In this document: positions 9,119-17,238 of the stretch, in pieces | Layout: each line of letters starts with the position of its first letter | Numbering within the stretch: position 1 is the stretch's first letter | Assembly: GCA_013297755.1 (NCBI GenBank) | Contig: JAAFIH010000003.1 | Span: forward strand, 136,272-200,271 | Source of the DNA: Cytophagales bacterium | Lineage (GTDB): Bacteria > Bacteroidota > Bacteroidia > Cytophagales > UBA9547 | Length of the DNA stretch: 64,000 bases | Direction: 5' to 3' | Program-made: the position numbers and the translations under genes | Notes under the pieces: model-generated | What the model saw: the letters and a program-made list of their open reading frames with translations, nothing else | Told to the model about the DNA's origin: nothing | The model's database searches: none

Positions 9119-9511
9119 TTATGGACGAGTTGGATAAAATATAAAGGTAACTTTTTCGTAGGAATATACCAATTCTTGCATCGTTATACTTTTGATTTCA
9201 AATATTTTACTATCGCAAATGGTATTTATAAGTTGTATTTTGTTGAGTTTTGCATTAAAAGCCCAACGACCTTTTGTTTTTATGGTGTCGTTTAAAATGG
9301 CTGTGTAGCTATAATCTGTATCAAATTTCATTTGCCATTTTGGCTTATTAGACATATCAATTAAAGTATCTTTGTTGGATACTTTGGCACTTTGCCAAAC
9401 TACTGAGGTAATAGCTTTGAACTGAAAACTATCTTTTATTAAAGTTTTGGGGGTAAAGCAAAAAAACAAAAAACTTACAAACAAGAGTACTATTTTAAAG
9501 TATGTTTTCAT
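9119..9511 (-). CDS. Hypothetical secreted protein, 130 aa
   Basis: An N-terminal hydrophobic signal (FKIVLLFVSFLFFCF) is followed by about 105 residues of predicted beta strands. The pattern WQMKFDTDYSYTAILND...KGRWAFN resembles the lipocalin-like small proteins common in Bacteroidota, in which such a W-F-YTA-GRW pattern is typical, but this is weak. It sits 1 bp downstream of the T9SS protease gene and 6 bp upstream of the lipoprotein gene, both on the same strand. Function unknown. Confidence 0.65.
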   Translation of the reverse strand: MKTYFKIVLLFVSFLFFCFTPKTLIKDSFQFKAITSVVWQSAKVSNKDTLIDMSNKPKWQMKFDTDYSYTAILNDTIKTKGRWAFNAKLNKIQLINTICDSKIFEIKSITMQELVYSYEKVTFIFYPTRP

Positions 9512-9512
9512 A

Positions 9513-11162
9513 TTATTTTAAAATTATAAATTTTAATGTTTGAGAATAACTTTGGGATGTAAATTTACAAAAATAGGTTCCTGATAACAAATCTGAACTG
9601 TTTATTAGAATAGATTGCAATCCTGATTGTTGCGTTTGAGTTTCTATATTTTTCAGAATAGTGCCCGTAGAATTTAGGATTTCTATTTTTATGTATTGGT
9701 TTTCGGCTTCGTTAAATTCCAGTTTTATTTCTTTTGAAGCAGGATTTGGACTTAGAGCAATGGCATAGCTTACAGATTCCTCAACTTCTGTAGCTTGAAA
9801 CTCAGGGTCAAATTCCATGCGTGCCAAATTGCAGTTTGATAATGCATCTTCTTGGCCAGTCTCTCTGGCATTAGCTGGGCTACAGGCTTGGTTGTTCATT
9901 TCAAATGTAGCATTGGGGTCTATATCAAAATCGCCAGTACCAATGTCTATATCTGGGGCATTGATTACAAAATCTGAACCAGCAAAGGCTCTTAACCTGC
10001 CGCCATTGTGGTCGGTGCCTACACCTGTGGCTAACACTGCTCTTGTGGATGCGTTGATAGTTATTTTGTTTTCAGGTTGATAATCTTGGGCTCGAAAATA
10101 GTTGCCATTGAGTGCCAAAGGATTGCCAGAGAAGCAGTTGGGTTGCTGGCCATCTATACCTGTTACAAAACCAAAAGCATTTTCAAGGTAGGTTTTTTTG
10201 CGAGAATCTAAGGCTTGGCGCAAACTACCAGAGGCATTCCAAAAACTGTGTAGCCTGCCAAACCATTCGCCCAAAGTACCCCTTACATCGCAGGTGCTTA
10301 AACTGCCACTTAGCATACCAGTTATTCTATTAGAAGTGGTAAATAAACTTGCACCTGAAGAACCATGTTCTAAGACCCCAGATGTAAAAAATGGAACTAA
10401 AACTTTAGGATTTTCAATATAAGTGCATAAAGTTTCGGTTCTAAATGTGGTAATCCATCCAAAAAAAAAGTTTAAAACAGCATCAATAATTACTGTAATG
10501 GTATGGCAATAGGCATTTTGTAAAATATCTATAGAAGTAAATGTATAAGCTGATTTTTTAATGTCACCTCTTGGATGATGGATAACATACTTAGGCAGCC
10601 CACCCACTAGTGGATTAATTGTAACATCCCATCCAGCATAATATACATTGAAATGTGGAGGAATAGGAGTAAGAATTTCAAATAAGGCTCCATCCACCCA
10701 GCCATTATTGGCTACTCTGCGAACACGGCTGGAAAACGAGTACCTATTGCCGACTCTTGCACTAATTACGTTTCTACTTATTGGGTCTATAAATGTATTT
10801 GCAGGTACTGAACTATCATCACAATTAGGACTTTGGTAATTAAAGAAAAATTCAAATTCAAAATCTAATGAATACTCTTGAAAACAATGATCAGCTGTAA
10901 TAAAATATTGCCTTAACCTACCACCAGCATCATAAAATTGATTTATCATAGTGCCTGTGCAATTGTAGCGTTTGCCGTCTGACTCTAAATGATTAAACTT
11001 AAATGTTGCCCTGACATTATCCTTATTCATATATGATGTTTGTGCATCTGCGCAATGAATATTTTTTGACCTTTGGCAATCTCCTGATGCTTGAAATGAT
11101 CCTTGTGAAAAAATAATTGTAAAATTAAATGTTATTACTAAAATTGTAGTTATATACTTCAT
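9513..11162 (-). CDS. Secreted trypsin-fold serine protease with T9SS sorting domain
   Basis: The 549-residue protein has a signal peptide ending about residue 19. A chymotrypsin/lysyl-endopeptidase-like domain follows, with His92 in ITADHC, a likely catalytic Asp157 in WVDGALFEI and Ser269 in HGSSGAS. Cysteines at 30, 37 and 68 could form disulfides. Residues of about 465-549 are a type A T9SS sorting domain (LSPNPASKEIKLEF ... GTYFCKF ... FIILK), so the enzyme should cross the outer membrane and be anchored or released. Cleavage specificity cannot be read. A truncated paralogue of its N-terminus lies upstream (11657-11914), and each is preceded by a paralogous small lipoprotein gene. Here the spacing is 2 bp. 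Confidence 0.9.
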   Translation of the reverse strand: MKYITTILVITFNFTIIFSQGSFQASGDCQRSKNIHCADAQTSYMNKDNVRATFKFNHLESDGKRYNCTGTMINQFYDAGGRLRQYFITADHCFQEYSLDFEFEFFFNYQSPNCDDSSVPANTFIDPISRNVISARVGNRYSFSSRVRRVANNGWVDGALFEILTPIPPHFNVYYAGWDVTINPLVGGLPKYVIHHPRGDIKKSAYTFTSIDILQNAYCHTITVIIDAVLNFFFGWITTFRTETLCTYIENPKVLVPFFTSGVLEHGSSGASLFTTSNRITGMLSGSLSTCDVRGTLGEWFGRLHSFWNASGSLRQALDSRKKTYLENAFGFVTGIDGQQPNCFSGNPLALNGNYFRAQDYQPENKITINASTRAVLATGVGTDHNGGRLRAFAGSDFVINAPDIDIGTGDFDIDPNATFEMNNQACSPANARETGQEDALSNCNLARMEFDPEFQATEVEESVSYAIALSPNPASKEIKLEFNEAENQYIKIEILNSTGTILKNIETQTQQSGLQSILINSSDLLSGTYFCKFTSQSYSQTLKFIILK

Positions 11163-11164
11163 TT

Positions 11165-11641
11165 TTATTCAATGATTAAAGCTAATCCAGTTTCTGTTTC
11201 AAATCCTTTTGGCTGTTTGATTTCTTTATTATTTAAGTAAATCTTAAAATTACTCAATCTGTGTTGTAAACATTTGAAAGTTTGCTTAGCAAAGCACTTT
11301 TCTTCGCAAATCCCACCATTTATTACATATTCTATATTCAAAATAGAATCTTTTTTATTATTACATTTATCATAAATTAAGTAATTAAAGTCTTTTATAT
11401 TTAGCGTATTAGTGAATGTTGAATTTTTAATTTCATAATTTTTGTTGCTATCAGGTATCCATATAATAGAATCTATTACTTTATTTTCGATTTTCGATTT
11501 TTTAAAAAGTATAACACATGATTTTAAAGAATCTCTACTGATTGATACAAGTATTTTTTCGCCATCACAACAAACACAAGAAGGGCCACTACAACAAGAG
11601 CTAATAAACAAAATAAATAAAATGTTAAATAAATACTTCAT
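11165..11641 (-). CDS. Cysteine-rich lipoprotein (paralogue of 11898-12350)
   Basis: The 158-residue product has a lipoprotein signal peptide ending SSCCSG, followed by a CxCC motif (PSCVCCDG). The body is beta-rich, and GGICEEKCF in its second half matches SGVCNKCFI in the paralogue encoded at 11898-12350. The two genes occupy equivalent positions, each immediately upstream of a protease copy, which suggests a functional link to the protease such as an inhibitor or surface partner. That role is inference only. The stop is 2 bp before the start of the protease gene. Confidence 0.75.
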   Translation of the reverse strand: MKYLFNILFILFISSCCSGPSCVCCDGEKILVSISRDSLKSCVILFKKSKIENKVIDSIIWIPDSNKNYEIKNSTFTNTLNIKDFNYLIYDKCNNKKDSILNIEYVINGGICEEKCFAKQTFKCLQHRLSNFKIYLNNKEIKQPKGFETETGLALIIE

Positions 11642-11656
11642 GACTTAATGATTTTT

Positions 11657-11914
11657 TTAAATAAAATACTGCCTTAACCTACCACCAGCATCATAAAATT
11701 GATTAATCATTGTGCCAGAGCAACCACCGCTACTTTGATTGCTATATAAAAAAGTTGCTCTTATATTATCTTTAATAAAGTAGCTGGTTTGAGCATCAGA
11801 ACAATGTACGTTTTTTGTATCTTGACAATCACCAGAATATTCAAATGCCTGACCATAAATATTGAAAAAAGTATAGCTTAAAGTAATTACACATATTTTA
11901 GTAGATAATTTCAT
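11657..11914 (-). pseudogene. Truncated paralogue of the T9SS serine protease (N-terminus only)
   Basis: From the ATG at 11914 the frame encodes a signal peptide and then GDCQ, KNVHC-DAQTSY, KDNIRATF and CSGTMINQFYDAGGRLRQYFI, matching the N-terminal 88 residues of the protease at 9513-11162. A stop follows directly, just before where the full-length copy has the catalytic TADHC. Without His, Asp and Ser it cannot be a protease. It overlaps the preceding lipoprotein gene by 17 nt. It may be a remnant of tandem duplication, or a short secreted peptide if still expressed. A TTG at 11923 is a less likely start. Confidence 0.8.
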
Positions 11915-12350
11915 TTCCTTCAATAGTTTTATTGTTTATATTTATTTTATAATTTTCATATAACTTGCAATTATATTTATCACCATCGAATACAATAAAA
12001 CATTTATTACAAACACCACTTGATATTCTATTTGTATTAGTAATTTTTTTTATGGTATCACTTATATTGTTGTAATTAATAATATAAGTGTAATCTAATA
12101 TTGATTTTGATATTAGATTACTAAATGAACCTAAATATAAATATGAATTTGTTATCTTTTTTTCTATTACAAGTCCATTAGATTTATCAATAATTTTAAT
12201 TGTAATTGTATCATTATCAGTATTGTTAAAAGATAGTGAAATATTCTCATTTGTAAGACATGTACAGTCTTTTTTTGTGCAACAACTATATATAAAAAAA
12301 ATAGCAAAAATCCACAAAATAAAAATAACATATTTCATACTTTTAAACAT
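11898..12350 (-). CDS. Cysteine-rich lipoprotein (paralogue of 11165-11641)
   Basis: The 150-residue protein has a lipoprotein signal (FFIYSCC) and a following CTC motif (KKDCTCL), then a beta-rich body with SSGVCNKCF near residue 120. This layout matches the lipoprotein encoded at 11165-11641, although the sequence is diverged. An internal ATG four codons in (MKYVIFIL) is an equally good start. The start codon lies 1 nt after the stop of a third protease remnant, and the 3' end overlaps the truncated protease. Very AT-rich codon use. Function unknown. Confidence 0.75.
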   Translation of the reverse strand: MFKSMKYVIFILWIFAIFFIYSCCTKKDCTCLTNENISLSFNNTDNDTITIKIIDKSNGLVIEKKITNSYLYLGSFSNLISKSILDYTYIINYNNISDTIKKITNTNRISSGVCNKCFIVFDGDKYNCKLYENYKININNKTIEGNEIIY

Positions 12351-12351
12351 T

Positions 12352-12399
12352 TTAATAAATTAAATACTGCCTCAATTTACCTCTTGTGTTATAAATTGA
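12352..12399 (-). pseudogene. Third remnant of the protease N-terminus (KLRQYLI)
   Basis: On the minus strand this stretch reads IYNTRGKLRQYLIY then stop, aligning with MINQFYDAGGRLRQYFI of the two other copies. The reading frame ends at the same point as the truncated copy at 11657 and is also followed immediately by a small lipoprotein gene. It is too short to be a gene and lies between the fibre gene stop and the lipoprotein start. Confidence 0.6.
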
Positions 12400-12403
12400 T
12401 TTT

Positions 12404-14344
12404 TTATTTTTCAAGTTTAGAAGTTCTTTTTTCTATTTGGATAATATACAATGTTAATTCTTCAATTTTTTTGAGGAGTAAAGTATTCAATTCTGTAAGT
12501 TCTATTCCACTTTTAAAAACTTCTGTTTGGCTAGGAATTTCTTTCAAATGTTTGTGCTTAGTAATAAATTTTTCTACTTCTATTAGATTTGGCAATTTGT
12601 AATTTTTGTCAAATACATCGTCTGCCCAAATAGTAGGATTTGAGCGATATCCTTTGGAAATAATTTTTCCATCAACACATAGTTTATAATTAGTGTCTGT
12701 AGGTTTTTGAGAGCCTATTTGCACTCGTCCATCATTCATAATTTTTAGTCGTTCTGTAAAATTTGTTTTTAGTGTTATTTCAGTATTATTTATGCGTTCT
12801 ATGCTTTCGCCAGAGCCAGTGCCACCAAAGACTATTTTGTTGCCAAAGGCGAAATTGGCCATTTCTTGGCTTGTTACAAGTCCATTGGCATCTGTAACCA
12901 ACATTCTTGTACCTGTGCCTGCTAGGTTGGCTACTTTCAAATTTCCACTAATCTTTACATTTCCTGTTACATCTAGTTTTTCGGTGGGGTTGGCTGTGCC
13001 AAGCCCTAAGTTTCCTCCAATATTGGCTGCACCACTAATCTTTACATTTCCTGTTACATCTAGTTTTTCGGTGGGCGATGTGTTGCCTATGCCCACAAAA
13101 GCCTCTGAATTGTCTATGTATGTGTTGGTTTGGGCTGGTTTGGTGGCTGTGCATGTCATATTAGTGCCTGAATTATAAAAATAAGAGGAATTAGGTGTGC
13201 CTCCTGCTGCTCTGCATCTGTTTCTGTATGGGTTAGGGTCAAACTGATTGGGGGTTACATTTGCATAAAACTGGTCTGGTATAGGGTTTGAGGTAGATGA
13301 AGGCACATTGGCGGTTGTCCATATTTTGTTTGCAGCAAGGCGTGTGTTCAAATCTGAAAGCTGCGTTTGCACTCCTTGCACATAGCCTGAGCCAATTTCT
13401 GAATTATCTTTAAATTTGATACTGCCAAGTGGGGTTACTAGCACTGGGTTGGCATCTGTGTATGATAATTTGAGACCTTTGCCCAGGTCGAGGTCTATTT
13501 TGCCAATGGCAGACATTGAGGCTGTTTCAGGAAACGAATTGGCCACTTTTGAGCAATTATTATTTCTCAAATCTACTGTAGGCCATTGACTTTTCACAAC
13601 TATTACAGAGCATTTGGGTGTGCCATTGGTATTTACCCCAACCTGTACTGGGTACACGTGCACATACATACCTGTGTTGGCAGTGCCGCTTTTGGGTAAT
13701 TGTATGCCATTATCAATCCTAGAACTACCACAAATGGTAGTGTTGCCACAATAATATAGCCCTGTGGGGCGAATTTGCCAAGTATTATTTATATGAGTAT
13801 TGACAATGGACATTTGAGTATTAAGCCCAACCATTGATGAAAGAAAGTTAGTTTGTTGAGCATCCAGGTCATCGAGCGATGAATTGAGATTAGATAATTG
13901 TGTGCTAAGACCCAAAAAAGAAGTATTTAAACCAACAATAGAAGTAAGAAAATTGGCAGAACGCAGTACAGTGTTGTCTGCAAATTGAATGCCGCCATTC
14001 ATTATTAGCATAGCATTGGTGCTACCAGCCAAGCCTATGCTAACTTGACCAGTGGCTGAGGGTTCGAGTTGGGTAATTTTGCCATATAAAGTTTCGTCTG
14101 ATATTTTAAAACGTGTACTATTGTTTAGCCTAAATTGAAAGCCATTTGATGCTGTACCAGCTTCTGGGTCGCCTATGTTGTAATATTGCAAATAATTTGA
14201 GTAGGCGTTGCCAAAGTATATTTTATTGTCGTTAGAAGAGTTGAAAAATAGATTGGGTTGGTTGGATACATTTTGGTTGGCTGATACACTCCACTGCCCC
14301 TGAGCCAAAAATTGGTGCAACACACATATATATATAGTTGCCAT
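12404..14344 (-). CDS. Tail-fibre-like secreted surface protein with C-terminal coiled coil
   Basis: The 646-residue protein has a short hydrophobic N-terminus ending FLAQG, repeated Leu-Asn-rich coiled-coil segments near residue 140-190 (LNTSFLGLSTQLSNLNSSLDDLDAQQ), two copies of NPTEKLDVTGNVKISG, and a C-terminal block typical of Bacteroidota fibre proteins (WADDVFDKNYKL ... HLKEIPS ... IELTELNTLLLKKIEELTLYI). That block resembles the end of proteins with intramolecular-chaperone or S74-like tails; no T9SS domain is present. It probably forms a trimeric surface fibre. The chosen ATG at 14344 follows an (AACAC)8 repeat; an earlier ATG at 14420 is currently out of frame (see findings). Confidence 0.75.
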   Translation of the reverse strand: MATIYICVLHQFLAQGQWSVSANQNVSNQPNLFFNSSNDNKIYFGNAYSNYLQYYNIGDPEAGTASNGFQFRLNNSTRFKISDETLYGKITQLEPSATGQVSIGLAGSTNAMLIMNGGIQFADNTVLRSANFLTSIVGLNTSFLGLSTQLSNLNSSLDDLDAQQTNFLSSMVGLNTQMSIVNTHINNTWQIRPTGLYYCGNTTICGSSRIDNGIQLPKSGTANTGMYVHVYPVQVGVNTNGTPKCSVIVVKSQWPTVDLRNNNCSKVANSFPETASMSAIGKIDLDLGKGLKLSYTDANPVLVTPLGSIKFKDNSEIGSGYVQGVQTQLSDLNTRLAANKIWTTANVPSSTSNPIPDQFYANVTPNQFDPNPYRNRCRAAGGTPNSSYFYNSGTNMTCTATKPAQTNTYIDNSEAFVGIGNTSPTEKLDVTGNVKISGAANIGGNLGLGTANPTEKLDVTGNVKISGNLKVANLAGTGTRMLVTDANGLVTSQEMANFAFGNKIVFGGTGSGESIERINNTEITLKTNFTERLKIMNDGRVQIGSQKPTDTNYKLCVDGKIISKGYRSNPTIWADDVFDKNYKLPNLIEVEKFITKHKHLKEIPSQTEVFKSGIELTELNTLLLKKIEELTLYIIQIEKRTSKLEK

Positions 14345-14372
14345 AATTGCTACCCTGCTAAAACACGAGCGA

Positions 14373-14412
14373 GTGTTGTGTTGTGTTGTGTTGTGTTGTG
14401 TTGTGTTGTGTT
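14373..14412 (-). repeat. (AACAC)8 pentanucleotide repeat in the leader of the fibre gene
   Basis: Eight perfect GTGTT units on the plus strand (AACAC on the coding strand) lie 29 nt before the ATG at 14344 and 6 nt after another ATG at 14420. The unit length is not a multiple of three, so changes in copy number alter which frame the upstream ATG reads. Confidence 0.9.
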
Positions 14413-14446
14413 GTTATCATAGTTTTATATTTCTAAGAGGTTTATA

Positions 14447-14478
14447 CAAACTTAGAAATTAAAAGTTATATTTGCAAA
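14447..14478 (-). promoter_or_regulatory. Bacteroidetes-type promoter of the fibre gene
   Basis: On the minus strand TTTG (14478-14475) is followed after 20 nt by TAAGTTTG (14454-14447), close to the Bacteroidetes consensus TTTG-N17-20-TAnnTTTG. The first ATG downstream is at 14420, 27 nt away, the usual leader length in this window; the pentamer repeat lies after that ATG. Confidence 0.6.
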
Positions 14479-14518
14479 TATTTTTTCAATTTTTTTTTGA
14501 GAAATAAATTACTTTTTT

Positions 14519-14912
14519 TAATAGTTAGTAGTTTGTAGTTAGTAGTTGGTAGTTGGTAGTTAGTAGTTGGTAGGTTGGTAGTTGGTAGTTAGTAGTTGGT
14601 AGTTAGTAGTTAGTAGTTAGTAGTTAGTAGTTGGTAGTTGGTAGTTGGTAGTTGGTAGTTAGTAGTTGGTAGGTTGGGAGTTGGTAGTTGGGAGTTTGTA
14701 GTTGGGAGTTTGTAGTTGGGAGTTGGTAGTTGGGAGTTGGTAGTTGGTAGTTGGGGGTTGGGAGTTGGTAGGTTGCGAAGTCCTACCAATCTACCAAGAC
14801 AAAGGCAACTACCATTCTACCAAGCCAAAGGCAACTACCATTCTACCAAGCCGCAGGCGGCTACCAATCTACCAACCTACCAATCTACCAACCTACCAAC
14901 TCCCAACTCTTT
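14519..14912. repeat. Degenerate GTAGTTGGTAGTTA satellite with an inverted CTACCAA arm
   Basis: From 14519 to about 14776 the plus strand is a degenerate repeat of 7-mers such as GTAGTTG and GTAGTTA. From about 14780 to 14912 it switches to the complementary CTACCAATCTACCAA pattern, including two near-identical copies of a unit with AAAGGCAACTACCATTCTAC. The two halves could fold into one long hairpin. It fills the gap just downstream of the M23 peptidase stop. No coding sequence is credible here. Confidence 0.85.
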
Positions 14913-14913
14913 C

Positions 14914-15963
14914 TTACCTTATTCTCAATCTACGTCCAGGTCTAATATTTGTGCGTGCCGAAATATGGTTTAATTTCAAAATCTGTCGAATAGTTACATT
15001 ATATTTATCAGCAATTTCTGAAACTGTATCACCCCTGCGAACCCTATGAAAAAATACTTTTCTGGCTTGTCGAGTGTAACTATAATGGATGGGCATGAGT
15101 TCAAAAATGGGGTTTTTGATCAAGCTAGCCCTAAAATCAAAGATTAATTCTGGATTAAAAGCCAATCCTTGATACCTAATTTCAAAATGTAGATGTGGCC
15201 CCGAGCTACGACCAGTGCTACCACCCCAACCCACCAAATCGCCTGCCTTTACAAGTTCGCCAGCTTGCACCAAATGTTTACTCAAATGGCCATAAACTGT
15301 TTCTAATCCATTGAAATGTCGTACTACAATATAGTTTCCATAGCCCCCATAGTCGTATTTACAAATTCTTACGATTCCATCAAAAACCGAAAACACACTG
15401 TCGCCTGTATCTAGTTCTAAATCTACGCCATAGTGCCACCTGTATTTTCTTGGCCCAAAGTCATCTGTAAGATAAGTATTGTGCACAGGTGCAGCCCAAT
15501 ATCTACTCGAAGTACTATCATAAAGCACGATTTTAATGGTATCGTTAAATTTTGTAACATCAAAACCATAAGGATTCACAGATTTATTGTCCCAAATAGA
15601 GTAATATTCGGCAATTTTTACCCAAGTACTATCGTTTTCATCTGTATTCAGATTAAATTCTTCGTCTACCTCTACTACACTAAAATCTTCCAAATCTATG
15701 GCATTTGTATCAGTTTCTTCTGTAATATTGAAATCTCTACGAGTGGGATCAAAGTAATATTCTACTTTTTTATTTTTTACAATATCTATCAATCCATCTG
15801 CATCTATGGTGGTGGTATCAGGCACAGCATAGTTTATAGCAGGAGCTTTTATGTTTAAAAAATCTTTTAAAATATGTTTTTTTTCTCTGTCTGTTTTATT
15901 CTGAGCGGTCGCCAAAAGGCTACTAACAAAAAGTGTAAACAGCAATCGTAATCTAATTTGCAA
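14914..15963 (-). CDS. Secreted M23 metallopeptidase with C-terminal LysM domain
   Basis: The 349-residue protein has a signal peptide (LFTLFVSSLLATAQ), an acidic linker, an M23 peptidase domain at about residues 160-270 and a LysM peptidoglycan-binding domain at about 305-349 (HRVRRGDTVSEIADKYNVTI). Zinc and catalytic residues are visible: H177 and D181 in HYGVD, H226 in YGHLS, and the HLH pair at 257-259. It should cut peptide cross-links of peptidoglycan in the periplasm, or act as an activator of cell separation. The domain order, peptidase before LysM, is the reverse of NlpD-like proteins. The start is TTG at 15963, as no ATG precedes the signal peptide. Confidence 0.9.
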   Translation of the reverse strand: MQIRLRLLFTLFVSSLLATAQNKTDREKKHILKDFLNIKAPAINYAVPDTTTIDADGLIDIVKNKKVEYYFDPTRRDFNITEETDTNAIDLEDFSVVEVDEEFNLNTDENDSTWVKIAEYYSIWDNKSVNPYGFDVTKFNDTIKIVLYDSTSSRYWAAPVHNTYLTDDFGPRKYRWHYGVDLELDTGDSVFSVFDGIVRICKYDYGGYGNYIVVRHFNGLETVYGHLSKHLVQAGELVKAGDLVGWGGSTGRSSGPHLHFEIRYQGLAFNPELIFDFRASLIKNPIFELMPIHYSYTRQARKVFFHRVRRGDTVSEIADKYNVTIRQILKLNHISARTNIRPGRRLRIR

Positions 15964-16193
15964 TGTAATTGTAGTGTAAAAATCTAATTATTTGCGAATA
16001 TAATACAATTTTATGTAAAGTAAAATCAAATTAAAAACTTTGGTACAGGTATTGCAGAGCTATATCATGCCAAAATGTTATGATTTTAATTTTTTAAATC
16101 GCTTTTTTTAAATAAAAATTAATTTGTAGAAAATTAAAAAAATATAAAAAATAATGATTGATGTTTGACTTTGCTTTTTTGATAATCACAAAA

Positions 16194-16236
16194 AAAACCG
16201 TTTAAAATATTTTATTTGAAAATTTTAAACGGTTTT
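16194..16236 (-). terminator. Rho-independent terminator of the ferredoxin gene
   Basis: A perfect 15-bp stem AAAACCGTTTAAAAT / ATTTTAAACGGTTTT lies 18 nt after the ferredoxin stop. On the minus strand it is followed by a run of Ts (AAAAAAA on the plus strand at 16191). Confidence 0.8.
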
Positions 16237-16254
16237 GAATATATGTCTAACTGG

Positions 16255-16608
16255 TTAGGCTACTTCTTGGTGTAACCATTGTTTTTTTACAGTCAGCTCT
16301 TCTTTTGTTTCACGCACATCTGGGTCGTCTACACAGCAATCTACTGGGCATACTGCTGCACATTGAGGCTCTTCGTGAAATCCAGTACACTCTGTACATT
16401 TGGTTGGCACTATATAATATAGGTCGTTTGACACTGGTGTTAGTTTTGTTTTGGCATCCATAGTTGTGCCATCTTCCAAATCTATTTTAGTAAGTTTTGT
16501 ACCACCTGCATAGTTCCATTCAACTCCACCTTCGTAAATAGCAGTGTTTGGGCACTCTGGTTCGCAAGCCCCACAATTTATACATTCGTCTGTGATAATT
16601 ATTGCCAT
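16255..16608 (-). CDS. 2x[4Fe-4S] ferredoxin
   Basis: The 117-residue protein has one cluster motif at C9-C12-C15-C19 ([12 protein letters not shown]) and a second set at C71, C74, C83 and C87 (CTEC...CAAVCP). The two sets are separated by an insert of about 50 residues, the arrangement of the Bacteroidota and chlorobial bacterial-type ferredoxins. It carries low-potential electrons in the cytoplasm. It is a monocistronic gene: a -7 box lies 30 nt upstream and a strong terminator follows the stop. Extra cysteines at 91-92 follow the second motif. Confidence 0.92.
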   Translation of the reverse strand: MAIIITDECINCGACEPECPNTAIYEGGVEWNYAGGTKLTKIDLEDGTTMDAKTKLTPVSNDLYYIVPTKCTECTGFHEEPQCAAVCPVDCCVDDPDVRETKEELTVKKQWLHQEVA

Positions 16609-16637
16609 TGTATTTTTATCTATTGTAAATGAATTTG

Positions 16638-16645
16638 CAAAGTTA
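16638..16645 (-). promoter_or_regulatory. Putative -7 box TAACTTTG of the ferredoxin gene
   Basis: Minus-strand TAACTTTG matches TAnnTTTG, 30 nt before the ATG at 16608. Confidence 0.45.
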
Positions 16646-16752
16646 TAAACAAATATTTTTAAAACTATTTTTTTATAACTTTTGCCTATAAATAACTAAC
16701 TTTAGTAGTGAATTGTTTGCTGAAAATGCTTTTTTTCAAAATTAAATCTTGT

Positions 16753-17238
16753 TTAAGACTTTTTTAGAAGCAACATTTTGAGGGCAGATACTGCTGCCTC
16801 GTCTCCTTTGTTGCCATGAATACCGCCAGATCTATCTTGTGCTTGTTGCAAATTATTGGTTGTAAGCACGCCAAATATGACAGGTTTGTTATATTTTAAA
16901 TTTACATCCATAATTCCTTGAGTTACACCTTGGCAAACGTACTCAAAGTGTGGGGTATCGCCCTCTATGACACATCCAAGTACTATAATGGCATCTATTT
17001 CATTGTTTTGAGCCATCCACTGGGCTGCTAATGGGAGCTCAAATGCACCAGGCACTCTGTGAACACTAATATTTTGGCTTGCCACTCCTTCTGCCAACAA
17101 TCGCTCGAAAGCACCAATTTCTAGTGCTTGGGTAATGTTTTTGTTCCAATCGGCAGTAATAATGGCTATATTAAAATTGCTAAAATTAAAATTTGCTTGT
17201 ATAACTTGTGAGCTTAAGTTTTGTAATTCACTTGCCAT
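16753..17238 (-). CDS. ribH: 6,7-dimethyl-8-ribityllumazine synthase
   Basis: The 161-residue protein matches lumazine synthase over its full usual length. Visible motifs are VPGAFELPLAAQ near residue 60, GCVIEGDTPHFEYVC near 90 (with the active-site His in PHFEY), GVLTTNN and the C-terminal GNKGDEAA. It condenses 5-amino-6-ribitylaminouracil with 3,4-dihydroxy-2-butanone 4-phosphate in riboflavin synthesis and normally assembles into pentamers or 60-mers. The start ATG overlaps the stop of the upstream response regulator (TAATG), so the two are translationally coupled. No other rib genes are nearby. Confidence 0.96.
   Translation of the reverse strand: MASELQNLSSQVIQANFNFSNFNIAIITADWNKNITQALEIGAFERLLAEGVASQNISVHRVPGAFELPLAAQWMAQNNEIDAIIVLGCVIEGDTPHFEYVCQGVTQGIMDVNLKYNKPVIFGVLTTNNLQQAQDRSGGIHGNKGDEAAVSALKMLLLKKS

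Noticed and set aside
11657..12399. Polymorphic toxin locus with immunity genes
   Set aside because: The layout is suggestive, but the fixed part is a protease N-terminus, no toxin tips are recognisable and the lipoproteins are exported; tandem duplication is the simpler explanation.
14519..14912. Possible CRISPR array
   Set aside because: The repeat units are 7-8 bp, degenerate and contiguous; there are no constant-length spacers and no cas genes.
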